From: Protula sp. h YS-2021 | Taxonomy: Eukaryota; Annelida; Polychaeta; Sabellida; Serpulidae | Direction of reading: 5' to 3' | DNA length: 64,000 nt | Assembly (NCBI GenBank): GCA_949752745.1 | Contig: OX457025.1 | Coordinates: forward strand, 95,297,804 to 95,361,803 | In this document: positions 13,418 through 21,643 of the stretch, one piece after another | Numbering within the stretch: the stretch's first letter is position 1 | Layout of the letters: the number at the start of each line of letters is the position of its first letter | Translations under genes and position numbers: made by a program | The notes under the pieces: generated by a model | Told to the model about the DNA's origin: nothing | Seen by the model: only the letters and a program-made list of their open reading frames with translations | The model's database searches: none

Positions 13418-14029
13418 TCAGCGCCTCCAGCCGTCGCTTCCCCTGCCGCCGCTTCCCCTGCCTCTACCTCTAGCGCCGCCGCTACCTCCGCCTCTGCCGC
13501 TGCCGTCATCCTCTCTACAGCCAGCCTTCCTCCTGTGCGCCGCTACCGCGACCCTGTTTGACTTGTAACCTCTGCCCAGAGCGCTACAATAATGATATTC
13601 CGGCCGTAAAGCCTCTGGGCATTCATGCTCGTGCACTCGTAGAGAGGATCCTGCCGGAATTCCAAAATGGCAGAAGTCGCAATACTTTATATTATCGGCC
13701 CTATCCAAGAGCTGCTCTTTGCTAGAGCCGTCCCCCTGTTTCAAGTCAACCAGTTCCGTGGTGCGGTCATAATCGGTGAGGCGGAAGTCGACCACCGGGA
13801 TCTCCGAAATACTGGCGACAGCGGCTGCTATCTCATCCTCAGGACCTGGTGACGGACTATCCGGTCTTGTAACGGTGGCGCTGGGTATGCGCCGCCTCTC
13901 TGTAACTGGTGCCTCCGGCACCTTCCGGACAGTCACATCAGCTTCGCTTGGACTTGATTTCGGCGGAGTCGTCATCGTCGGTGCTGTGGCTTTAGCAGGA
14001 GTCGCTTTGATAGGAGTCGCCGTCGTCAT
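13418..14029 (-). CDS. Zinc-finger, RGG-rich basic protein at the left end
   Basis: A 203-residue frame reading outward into the terminal repeat. Residues 1-60 are Thr/Ala/Pro-rich and low in structure. The middle holds a Cys/His segment with CDFC, then HEHEC about 13 residues on, then HYC and a second H/C pair, resembling two C2H2/C2HC fingers. The C-terminus is a Gly/Arg-rich (RGG-like) tail. This suggests nucleic-acid binding, but I do not recognise a family. It is GC-richer than the capsid genes. It has no counterpart in copy 2, which lacks this end. The open frame through GC-rich sequence supports coding. Low complexity at both ends argues for caution. Confidence 0.5.
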   Translation of the reverse strand: MTTATPIKATPAKATAPTMTTPPKSSPSEADVTVRKVPEAPVTERRRIPSATVTRPDSPSPGPEDEIAAAVASISEIPVVDFRLTDYDRTTELVDLKQGDGSSKEQLLDRADNIKYCDFCHFGIPAGSSLRVHEHECPEALRPEYHYCSALGRGYKSNRVAVAAHRRKAGCREDDGSGRGGGSGGARGRGRGSGGRGSDGWRR

Positions 14030-14264
14030 GGTTGCTGCTGTAGCCTTGGCAGGAGTCGGTCCGGCTGGCCTTTCTTCCTGGCAGGGCGACGGGTCCCGGA
14101 ACCTGTCGGGCGATAGCTCCCTCAGACGTTTGTGGCTTTCCCCCGCCGTCCTACCAAACCGGTTGTATTCCTGCCCTCTGAAAATCCCTCCACTTCTTGT
14201 AGAGGAACGCCTGGTAGTCGATGTAGATCTCCTTCCACAGACGTGTTATATGGACATGTGAAAG

Positions 14265-14552
14265 ATGGATGTAGAAACGTGTTTCCAGGGCAAGTATGTG
14301 GACTACATGATAAGTGAACTGGTACGTTTTGGATCTATTCAACAACAACTGCAGCACTTTGACATTTATTGGGAACTTGCTCATTCTACGTTGAACGTAC
14401 CAAACTTACGCGAGGATTTCATCAAAGATTGTGTGTTTTCAAACATTGGCGGAGCTGAGGAGTTTGATGTGGAAGCAGCATATCACTTCGCTCGATTTGA
14501 TCCAAGACTGTTTGATGAAGTGAGAGAGTGGTTAATCTACATTGCAGTATAA
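14265..14552 (+). CDS. Small Polinton protein of unknown function (95 aa), first of a pair
   Basis: An intact frame from ATG 14,265 to the TAA at 14,550-14,552. It is mostly polar and helical-looking, with aromatic residues, and ends in a WLIYI motif also seen near the end of the next protein. The stop shares two bases with the next start (TAATG). I do not recognise a family. Its place ahead of the integrase and the tight coupling suggest one transcription unit with the integrase-capsid module. Copy 2 begins downstream, so conservation cannot be tested here. Confidence 0.6.
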   Translation: MDVETCFQGKYVDYMISELVRFGSIQQQLQHFDIYWELAHSTLNVPNLREDFIKDCVFSNIGGAEEFDVEAAYHFARFDPRLFDEVREWLIYIAV

Positions 14553-14884
14553 TGGCAGACATAACATTGAGACAATATATTGTGCAAAAAACATATTGTG
14601 AAGAAATGTTATTAGCTGTAAAAAAGTTTGCATCTTTAGTATGTCCTGCTTGTCAAAATGAAGAGTGTTCAGAACATATGTGTCATTCTACATTTGTCTA
14701 TACATACTGGAATGAAGCTAAATATTACATTCATTTAGATAAAGTGTTAGATAATGCAAATCAACGTTGTGAAAAATATGGTGTAGATGCTATCACATTT
14801 GATGAATTAGGTAGCTGGTTAATATACATTGAAGATCAATGGACTCCATTTATTCACACCATTGTATCAATACTTGATTTGTAA
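14552..14884 (+). CDS. Small Polinton protein of unknown function (110 aa), second of a pair
   Basis: The ATG at 14,552 overlaps the previous stop. The frame ends at TAA 14,882-14,884. It contains a CPACQNEEC-HMC cysteine cluster at residues 31-45 that could bind a metal, and a FDELGSWLIYIEDQW segment. The WLIYI ending and similar size suggest it is a diverged duplicate of the upstream gene, though overall similarity is weak. No function is assigned. The intact reading frame inside an otherwise decayed element supports a real gene. Confidence 0.6.
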   Translation: MADITLRQYIVQKTYCEEMLLAVKKFASLVCPACQNEECSEHMCHSTFVYTYWNEAKYYIHLDKVLDNANQRCEKYGVDAITFDELGSWLIYIEDQWTPFIHTIVSILDL

Positions 14885-15000
14885 GATATGTTGATTGAGT
14901 TGATAAAGATATGTTGATAAAATAAAATTTAAGATGTGTTGATAAAATGCAAGATATGTTGATAAAATAAAATGCAAGATATGTTAACAAGTGTTGATCA
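14884..15000 (+). repeat. Short tandem repeat upstream of integrase
   Basis: Four or five imperfect copies of a unit near AAGATATGTTGATAAAATAA fill the gap between the second small gene and the integrase ATG at 15,013. It may be promoter or leader sequence, with no direct evidence. Confidence 0.75.
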
Positions 15001-15012
15001 TTTAGTGTTAAC

Positions 15013-16118
15013 ATGTCGACGTGGAAAGACTACTTAACCAATATTTACTTTAAACCTGGTCAACCCGGGGCATTTGCTGGTCCTTACAAACTTTATCACA
15101 TATTAAAAAAAAAATGATCAACCAGTCACTCATTCACAAGTGAAGAAATGGTTACAGGATCAAGATGCCTTCAGTTTAGTACAACCTGTAAAATACAGGT
15201 TTAAAAGGCAACGTGTCATTACACGTGGAATTGATGATATGTGGGATATTGATTTAGCTGATATGGGAAACATAGCTTCCTATAATGATGACACCCACTT
15301 TTTATTGGTTGTCATTGATGTGTTTTCCAAATATTTATGGGTGCAACCAATACCTAATGAATCACATACCAGCGTCATAGAAGCCTTTCAAAAGATTTTT
15401 CAAGAAACACAACGAAGACCACGAACTCTAAGGTCAGACAAAGGAACTGAATTTAGAAAACAGATGGGTAAAAGCATTTTTGAAGGAGGGAATACATGCC
15501 CTTACGACAAAGAATGAAACCAAAGCCAACTTTGCTGAGAGAGTAATTCGTACTGTAAAGGGGATTATGTATCGACATTTCCTACATAATCAAACGTATC
15601 GATATATGGACATCCTTCCAGACTTAATGTATAATTACAGCCATAGACCTCATGGCTCCCTCCCTAATAAGTATACTCCTACAGATATTCGTAAAGACAT
15701 AGAATCGAAAATGTGGAAGTATATGTATGTAGACAAATTGAAATTAAAATCAAAGAAGAAGAGAAAACCCTACAAATTTAAAATTGGTGATCAGTTGGTT
15801 CGCATTTCTCACATGAAATATGTATTTCAACGGGATTATCATATAAAGTGGACGCAAGAAGTCTTCATTATCACACATCGTTGTAAGAAGCAAGGAGTAC
15901 ACTTGTATCGTGTTAAAGACTTTTTGGATGAAGATATTGATGGACATTTCTATGAAGAAGAACTGCAGAAAGTGACAAAAGATATTGAATCAGTCTACAG
16001 AATTGAAAAGGTTTTGAAAACACGAAAAAGACGAGGTGTCAAAGAATTATTTGTGAAGTGGTTAGGTTGGCCAAAGAAGTTTAGCAGTTGGGTGAAAGAA
16101 ACAGACATTAAAAAATGA
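15013..16118 (+). pseudogene. INT: Polinton rve-type integrase with C-terminal chromodomain (frameshifted)
   Basis: A DDE integrase that would insert the element and generate the 6-bp duplication. An N-terminal stretch from ATG 15,013 breaks at an A-run near 15,105. The core at 15,140-15,517 shows the first Asp in MWDIDLADM and the second in LRSDKGTEF. A second frame change near 15,480 leads to 15,480-16,118, where NFAERVIR supplies the Glu of the D,D-35-E triad. The C-terminus (16,000-16,115) is a chromodomain-like YRIEKVLK...VKWLGW segment, which may bind chromatin. Expected length is about 368 aa. The last codon overlaps the ATPase start (ATGA). Copy 2 keeps only the C-terminal third. Confidence 0.93.
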
Positions 16119-16773
16119 AGCATCCATTCAAATGTTTGGTCTCTCGACCTACAGGCAGTGGTAAAACTTCTCTAGTTATGGATATTCTAGAACAAAAATT
16201 ATTTGAATCCTCTCCAAAAACCATTTTATGGCTCTATGCAGCAGATCAGCCTATGTATAAGTAAATGAAAGGTGTGACATTTTACCAAGGCATTCCAGAT
16301 AACACTGAAGAGCGTTTTAACCCGAAAAAGCCAAACTTACTCATCATTGATGACTTAATGACCAAATGCCATAGTGATCAGCGAATGACGCGTCTCTTTA
16401 GTGTTGGCAGCAGTCATCAAAATCTAAGCATTATTTTTATTGTGCATAATTTGTTTCATCATGGTAGAGAAGTGCGAAATATTAGTTTGGATACACATGA
16501 GATCATTCTGCTTAAAAATCCTAGAGACAGTCAACAAATAAGTACATTAGCGCGACAAATGTATCCTGGAAAATCTCAATTTCTCATAGAAGCCTATCAA
16601 GATGCTACCAGCAAACCTTATGGCTATTTATTCATTGATTTGAAACGAAGACAAATTATCAACTGCGTATTCGTACAGGCATTTTGCCAAAAGATACACA
16701 TTATGTCAATGTTGATAAAGTAGCGTATGAACAAGAACCAAGTCACTTAACCATTCGCAGCCAAGATGTTTAA
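16115..16773 (+). pseudogene. ATP: Packaging-type (FtsK/HerA-fold) ATPase, broken
   Basis: The likely DNA-packaging motor ATPase of the virus-like element. Walker A is RPTGSGKTS near residues 12-20 and Walker B is LLIIDDL near residue 70. An in-frame TAA at 16,262-16,264 interrupts it where copy 2 has a sense codon, and a frame change near 16,640 spoils the last 40 residues. The residue before PTGSGKT is Arg here and Gly in copy 2, another sign of decay. About 219 aa, normal for Polinton ATPases. The start shares bases with the integrase stop, and the end overlaps the next gene's ATG at 16,766. Confidence 0.9.
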
Positions 16774-17092
16774 ACGTATTCAAGCGAATCAACCTTTCCT
16801 TCACTTGCTTGCACGCAGCGGGCCTAAACGACGTAAATCCTTACTACAACAAGCTACTAAGGAGAAATTAACTAGTTTGTTTGAAATTTGTTTGAATATA
16901 TTGCGAGGACATTTACCCTTAAGCTCAAAAAGGTATAAGATATTCAAGCGTGAACGTCATACCCTACGTACACTGGCAGATAAGAAGATATCACTTCGAA
17001 GAAAAAAGAAGTTCGTTAATCAGAAAGGAGGATTCATTGGAGCTATTGCTAAATTTGCATTACCCTTGTTAGCTCAGTTGCTGTTAAAATGA
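16766..17092 (+). CDS. Small basic virion-type protein with hydrophobic tail (108 aa)
   Basis: An intact frame. Residues 20-95 are Lys/Arg-rich (RKKKKF) with a leucine-spaced helix (RHTLRTLADKKISL). The last 18 residues form a hydrophobic stretch, GAIAKFALPLLAQLLLK, like an amphipathic or membrane-inserting helix. Position between the ATPase and the capsid genes, plus this charge pattern, fit the small core or membrane-active proteins often found in Polintons. The exact role is inferred. Copy 2 (30,733-31,050) keeps the same C-terminal half almost unchanged. The stop overlaps the next ATG (ATGA at 17,089). Confidence 0.75.
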   Translation: MFKRIQANQPFLHLLARSGPKRRKSLLQQATKEKLTSLFEICLNILRGHLPLSSKRYKIFKRERHTLRTLADKKISLRRKKKFVNQKGGFIGAIAKFALPLLAQLLLK

Positions 17093-17430
17093 AACATGCT
17101 TTGAAAATGGTCCTCATTCCTGAATATGAATATAAAATGTTGTTAGAAAAGAAGGGAAAAGATGTTGAAATCAAAACGAAAGTGAATAAACTTTTACGTG
17201 GGAAACGAAATCGTGAAAAGGCTATGGAAATGTCTCAAGTGCTTGGCCGTCATTTACGAACAATTCAGTTACAACAACAACGACAAAAGTCTGTTACAGC
17301 ATCTAATGCAGAAAAATCAGAAAAGTCCCAACAGTTTCTAAACCATTTTCAATCTATTTATCATGTAAAACTAACAGCACTTCTGGCAGAACTTAAGAAA
17401 TATGGTATGAGATGGACAGATAAAAATTAA
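17089..17430 (+). CDS. Polinton conserved small protein, N-terminal frame (113 aa)
   Basis: Starts MKHALKMVLIPEYEYKML and is highly charged. It has a likely helical middle (residues 40-75), a Gln-rich stretch, and ends in KKYGMRWTDKN before TAA. Copy 2 encodes the same protein from 31,028 but with an early stop. In both copies the TAA is followed in frame by LVLKTGTVITN, which looks like the start of a C-terminal extension (next entry). It could be the true end of a short protein or a nonsense change inherited by both copies. Function unknown. It probably belongs to the structural or assembly gene block. Confidence 0.65.
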   Translation: MKHALKMVLIPEYEYKMLLEKKGKDVEIKTKVNKLLRGKRNREKAMEMSQVLGRHLRTIQLQQQRQKSVTASNAEKSEKSQQFLNHFQSIYHVKLTALLAELKKYGMRWTDKN

Positions 17431-17666
17431 CTTGTTTTAAAAACGGGTACTGTCATTACAAACAAAACATTATTGATTTGTTGCAAGAAGCATTGGTTGC
17501 TACAAAAAGAAAAGAACGACGAGAACCACCACGTGGTTGGAAGCAGTTTATTGAGGAAATTGTAGACGCTAATATTCCAAAAACTGGTTTTGGCAAAAAG
17601 ACAACTAGAAGATATTACAAAAGAGATACAACAACGTCAACAAGGGAAGGATGGGAAACTTTTTAA
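17431..17666 (+). pseudogene. C-terminal extension or separate short frame after the 113-aa protein
   Basis: Downstream of the TAA the same frame continues with LVLKTGTVITN, then shifts by one base near 17,465 relative to copy 2. After that, 17,478-17,666 encodes a PPRGWKQFIEEIVDANIPK segment. Copy 2 has the same order at 31,356-31,560 with fewer breaks. The conserved residues suggest this was translated, either as part of the upstream protein or on its own. It overlaps the start of the next gene at 17,651. Confidence 0.5.
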
Positions 17667-17860
17667 CATGGATTAAAGAGTTATGGTGTTATTGTTGTAA
17701 AGAAAATGGAAATAAAAATACTATTCCTGTAAAAATTAGGTGTGTTAGTGCTTGTTGTCATCGAGAAGTAGTAGATACCAATTTAGATCATGTAGATAGC
17801 AATTTAGACAACAATGTAGACAGCAATGTAGAAAGTGAGGATGATGAGTGTCAAACATGA
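17651..17860 (+). CDS. Predicted N-myristoylated, Cys-rich small protein (69 aa)
   Basis: Starts MGNFLTW: Gly2 with Thr6 fits the N-myristoylation consensus. Residues 12-16 (CYCCK) and a second pair (SACC near residue 36) could be palmitoylated or bind metal. The C-terminus is acidic, with repeats of VDSNLD type. Copy 2 (31,591-31,791) keeps a full-length open frame with the same first 11 residues, both Cys clusters and the acidic tail, although its neighbours are broken. This suggests a membrane-anchored accessory or virion protein. I recognise no family, so lipidation is a prediction from motif only. Confidence 0.65.
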   Translation: MGNFLTWIKELWCYCCKENGNKNTIPVKIRCVSACCHREVVDTNLDHVDSNLDNNVDSNVESEDDECQT

Positions 17861-17914
17861 AGTAATGTATATACACATCTAGTCTATCTACATCACATAA
17901 ACGATTTAGCTGTC

Positions 17915-18674
17915 ATGGAGTCAACAAGTTTTTACATTACTTTTACCTAGCAATGCTAGTATGAACTATTATCCCAACAACAAGACTTCGAATTATCAAA
18001 TTCGTATGCCTCGAACCATCTATCTGAACGGAAAATATGAAGTGGCTTTAGCTGAAATTCAATATCCACATACATGGACAACCACGAGACATGGAATGGA
18101 CTATTCTATTCAGTATCGACAACAACCACTGAATGATGTTGTTCTTGACACAATCAATATTCCTTATGGTTACTACAGATCCATACAAGAGATATGTCAT
18201 GCAGTCAATGAAGAAGCGACTATTTCTATGAAAGATGACCTTAAAGAAGCTATTCGGATAAAGTATGATAAAATTAGACGACGCGTTTTTCTATTTCTAA
18301 ATTATAACTTTGAAGTGTCATTCTCCGCTGGATTAGCTGAGATTTTAGGATTTATCCCAGATCAATGGTATACTGAAACGTGTACAGCTGAATATAAAGC
18401 CGATGTGAAACAGGGATTTTATACACTTTATGTGTACTGTAGTATTTGTGAGCCACAAGTTGTTGGTGATTAATATGTCCCTTTGCTACGTTCTGTTGGA
18501 ATACAAGGACATGCTGGAGACATTATCATGAAAAGCTATGGAGAACCTCATTATGTCCCTGTAAACACATTCAAATTTGACGTGATAGAAATGAATATTA
18601 AGGACGACACAGGCCATAATGTTCCATTTCAAACTGGAAAGGTGATCTGTAAACTTCATTTTCGACCAAAATGA
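17915..18674 (+). pseudogene. mCP: Penton-like minor capsid protein (single jelly roll), broken
   Basis: Starts MESTSFYIT, shifts frame near 17,943 (copy 2 is open there), and continues from 17,961 with TYQIRxPRTIYL-like and WYTETC-like segments through EPQVVGD. A TAA at 18,471-18,473 then interrupts before the conserved tail HYVPVNTF...DDTGHNVPFQTGKV. This tail and its place just ahead of the core protein and major capsid gene match the Polinton minor capsid protein, the presumed vertex (penton) subunit. Full length is about 252 aa. The stop overlaps the next ATG at 18,671 (ATGA). Confidence 0.88.
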
Positions 18675-19036
18675 ACGCATATTATGAACGACCAATTATG
18701 AACGCATACACACACAATCCATTTATATATCGCAACCATTTTCTTCGTCAAGTGGGTGGAGAATTACCAGGATTTAAAGGAGTGCGAATACAATATGGAG
18801 ATGGTATTAGTTCAATACTGGGATCATTGGCTCGCAAAGCTATTCCACTGCTTAAGACACCACATCTTAAAAGGGGTGCAAAAGATATCGCGAAAGATGT
18901 TACAGGTCGAGTAGCACAACGTATGTTTGGTGGTGGGTTACGAGGACAAAAGAGAGTGAAACGAGCAAAACGTGTCAGAAGGCGAAAGGCAGCTAAACGG
19001 ATAACATCAACAAAACATAAGAAAGATATTTTTTAA
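18671..19036 (+). CDS. Basic core/pVI-like virion protein (121 aa)
   Basis: An intact frame. Residues 25-45 carry LPGFKGVRIQYGDG, followed by an amphipathic helix SSILGSLARKAIPLLK. The C-terminal 45 residues are dense in Lys/Arg (KRVKRAKRVRRRKAAKR), suiting DNA binding and nuclear entry. Polinton genomes commonly place such a small pVI/pX-like protein between the minor and major capsid genes. Whether it is homologous to the adenoviral proteins I cannot show. Copy 2 (32,208-32,441) retains only the basic half because a deletion fused it to the penton gene. Confidence 0.75.
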   Translation: MNAYYERPIMNAYTHNPFIYRNHFLRQVGGELPGFKGVRIQYGDGISSILGSLARKAIPLLKTPHLKRGAKDIAKDVTGRVAQRMFGGGLRGQKRVKRAKRVRRRKAAKRITSTKHKKDIF

Positions 19037-19038
19037 TC

Positions 19039-20388
19039 ATGTCTTTAATTCATAATCATTCTTGTGAATGTAGCCTTTCTCCATTAGAATGGTTTCACAT
19101 ACCACCAACGCACACTGCTGTAGAAAAAAGTTATAATGTAGACTATCAACCACTGACTACCATTAGAGAGGGTGCTCGAATAGAATTCTACATTCCTGTG
19201 AGTACAGAAGAATATCTAGATTTAAAGAACAGTAAACTCCATATTGTATGTCGCATTGGAAAGGCTGATGGAACACTGTGTGGTGTAGATGATAACGTGT
19301 CATGTATCAATGATTTGTTTAATGGGTTATGGTCCAATATTGAACTATTTCTAAATGATCGTTTGATATCACATAGTAACAATACCCATGGTTATACCAG
19401 CATCATATCTCATCTCATTCATGACTCGGAAGAAAGTCTCCATTCTGAGCGCTCTGTGCGTCTCATCTATAAAGATACTGCCGGGTCAATGAATACTCGT
19501 GAGGTGAAAAGAGCTAATCATGAAAGATATGTAGCAGGTTTTCATGTAAGTGTTGAGGGTGGTCATATAGCTCTGCAGGGAAATAATAGTTTACATAATC
19601 GTTATTTGTATACACGTCTAAGCCGTGAGTTTATGCTTACAGGTGGCTTAAGGTAGATTTGTTTGAGCAGGATCGTTATCTTCCCAATGGTGTTAGTATG
19701 AAATTACGTTTACATAGACAAAAAGATGAATATGTATTAATGGCTGCAAATAATGGTTTTAAAGTGAAAGTGAGAGAAGCATTTTTAACCATTCGCAAAG
19801 TGAAGGTTAGTCCAGGTATTCAGTTGGGACATGCAGATGCATTGATGAAAAGTCCTGCTAAGTTTATTATTAATAGAAAAGAGTATAAAGTTTTAACTAT
19901 TCCAATTGGATTTCAATCTTTTAGCATCTTTGTAGGCCATTTACCAAATGTATTGTGATTGGACTGGTTCATAATGAATCCTTTGCTGGAACAGTATTGA
20001 GAAATCCATACAATTTTGAACATTTTAATCTTAACTTTATGCAGCTTTACTCTGATGGTGAACCAGTTCTATCCAATCCTCTCAAGCTTGATATAAATCA
20101 AGGCAAATATCTTTTGAAACTCTTTACAAATCTTTTGTAAGATTGGATGGTGAGAAAAGTTCCATTATAAAACGGGAAGATTGGCCTAGAGGTTATTCTT
20201 TATTTTCTTTTGACTTAACACCTTATTATGATGGTGCTAATCATTATGCCCTTATCAAGCATGGGAATTTGAGACTAGAAATGAATTTTGCTGGTGCCTT
20301 GCAAAATACAGTCAATGTTATAGTGTATGATGAATTTGATAACATTGTTGAAATAAGTGCAAATCGTAGCATTCAATTCGACTACTAG
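19039..20388 (+). pseudogene. MCP: Major capsid protein (double jelly roll), broken
   Basis: Reads MSLIHNHSCECSLSPLEW at the start and ends near IVEISANRSIQFDY, about 450 aa over four frame segments (19,039-19,656; 19,659-19,958; 19,955-20,140; 20,143-20,388). Breaks are a one-base loss near 19,650, another near 19,935, and one near 20,120. Copy 2 (32,444-33,804) is broken at different sites, so the alignment shows the true frame. The N-terminal LFNGLWSNIELFLND block and the C-terminal VNVIVYDEFDN block are typical of Polinton capsid proteins. It would build the icosahedral shell. It lies directly upstream of the protease. Confidence 0.92.
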
Positions 20389-20390
20389 TC

Positions 20391-20828
20391 ATGAACACGA
20401 AGCAGATAGAAGCCATACTATCCCATGTTGCCGCGACAAAAGACTTGTTTCAAGGTGTGTTTGCCATGGACCAGTTACCATCTTTACAACGCGGTGCCTA
20501 TGTCATCAACACAGACGATCATGATGAGCCATGAGAGCATTGGGTGGCAGTATATTATGACGAAGACCCTGCAGAATATTTTGACTCTTATGGACTTTTA
20601 CCTATAGACAGTCGTTTGAATAAGTTTTTAAAGTTTAATTTCATTTATAATTCAGTTCCATTACAAACACCGATATCATCTACATGTGGATTTTATTGTG
20701 TGTATTATATAATTCAAAGAGCTCGAGGACATAGTCCTTTTGAAATCATTGATGTATTAAGAAGAAGTGATGGTGATTTTGTTGTAAAGGATTTTATATA
20801 TAGACATTATAAACCATTATTTTATTGA
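20391..20828 (+). pseudogene. PRO: Adenain-like cysteine protease, one internal stop
   Basis: About 145 aa. The catalytic His is in EHWVAVYYD, an acidic partner lies in EYFDSYG, and the Cys is in STCGFYCVYY, the order of adenovirus-type/Ulp1 maturation proteases. A TGA at 20,532-20,534 lies just before the His motif. Copy 2 has Gly there, so the stop is a recent lesion. It would process capsid precursors. It follows the MCP stop by two bases, and in copy 2 the stop and start overlap (TAATG at 33,804). It is the last gene of the rightward module. Confidence 0.92.
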
Positions 20829-20880
20829 TGTTGTATTAGTTAAGTTGTTGGTAATTGTTAATTTTATTATGGATATTGTA

Positions 20881-20918
20881 AATAAACAAGACAGTTTTAT
20901 ACAACATTCTTTTTTATT
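20881..20918. terminator. Opposed poly(A) signals between convergent modules
   Basis: AATAAA at 20,881-20,886 serves the rightward genes. TTTATT at 20,913-20,918 is AATAAA on the minus strand for the leftward genes. The arrangement is kept in copy 2 (34,286-34,291, and TTTATT near 34,318). Confidence 0.75.
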
Positions 20919-20964
20919 GTGTTATACATTATTTACATTTTAACACTTATTTTACATTAAACTT

Positions 20965-21222
20965 TTATTTCACAAATACATTCAATACATCGATAAACAA
21001 ATGCCATTCATACCAATCTAAATTAATATATGTATCATAGACATTACACTCACGTTTGTAAATGCTATGAAAACTAGCATAACACTGTCCATTACCAAAC
21101 TTAATTATTTTAACATCTTCGTGTTCAGACAGTTTCAGCTCATATCCATGATCATTCATGTCAATGTCCATCACCATAACACACATGGGATGTGTCAGCT
21201 CAATGGACTTGGTGCCCCGCAT
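20965..21222 (-). CDS. Small protein, possibly PC4-like (85 aa), last leftward gene
   Basis: The frame upstream of 21,222 overlaps another gene and starts at a non-ATG codon, so I use ATG 21,222 (MRGTKSIELTH). The predicted layout is three strands (YELKLSE, VKIIKFG, CYASFHSIYK) then INLDWYEWHLFIDVL. A strand followed by E-W and a helix is the end signature of PC4 single-stranded-DNA-binding domains, also seen in the neighbouring gene at 22,009-22,383. That relationship is an inference from pattern only. Copy 2 (34,390-34,630) has an early stop but the same residues. Its role may be in replication or transcription of the element. Confidence 0.5.
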   Translation of the reverse strand: MRGTKSIELTHPMCVMVMDIDMNDHGYELKLSEHEDVKIIKFGNGQCYASFHSIYKRECNVYDTYINLDWYEWHLFIDVLNVFVK

Positions 21223-21247
21223 GTGTTGCACTCCTTTCTTTTTGAAT

Positions 21248-21589
21248 TCAAGCGTCAGGTTCTTTCCAATCCAATGCTTGCAACAGAGCGTACCATTCCA
21301 CTGTGTTAAGGGTGATGCAGTCGTAGCGTTCTGTAATCTCGTCATATTGTCAAAGTTGTACAAACACGTCGAGACAGTTCGCAGTCACACGCAGTTCTAA
21401 ATCCTCTGAGAGTATTAGGAGAAAGCCAGTTATCCTCATATTCTCTAGATGGTATTTCAACACAGATTGTTCATCAGGTGATAGAACGATATACTTTCCA
21501 AAATGTCTTAGCACAATGTCATCACATAAGTTTCTCAGATATGAGAATCCATGTGTAATTGGTTCATATTCCGATAAAAAGTCTTCCAT
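21248..21589 (-). pseudogene. Possible PC4-like small protein (about 113 aa), one stop
   Basis: ATG at 21,589 (MEDFLSEYEP). An upstream TTG start is less likely. A TGA near 21,352 interrupts the frame where copy 2 (34,655-34,983) has Arg. After it the frame continues QYDEITERYD...LNTVEWYALLQAL to TGA at 21,248. The end again shows a strand, then E-W and a helix, like PC4 domains. An earlier segment, GKYIVLSPDEQSVLKYHL, may be another such unit. Copy 2 lacks about 18 bases in the middle. No characterised family is recognised. Confidence 0.5.
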
Positions 21590-21643
21590 CTCGTTCAACA
21601 GTCAGATCAACTATGAGCTGTCTCCTTGTCTGCAAAGACGTTT

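Larger units (their letters stand above)
9957..13420 (+). repeat. Polinton left terminal inverted repeat (expanded arm, about 3.5 kb)
   Basis: The outer 120 bp and the inner segment 13,262-13,420 match the complement of the right arm (27,370-27,972). Examples are the TAGCATTTCCCACACTCTC block near 13,301 and the AGACGGGCAGACGGACAGAT block. The left arm is much longer because it holds a 145-bp tandem array and CT/CA-rich repeats that are reduced on the right. Confidence 0.9.
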
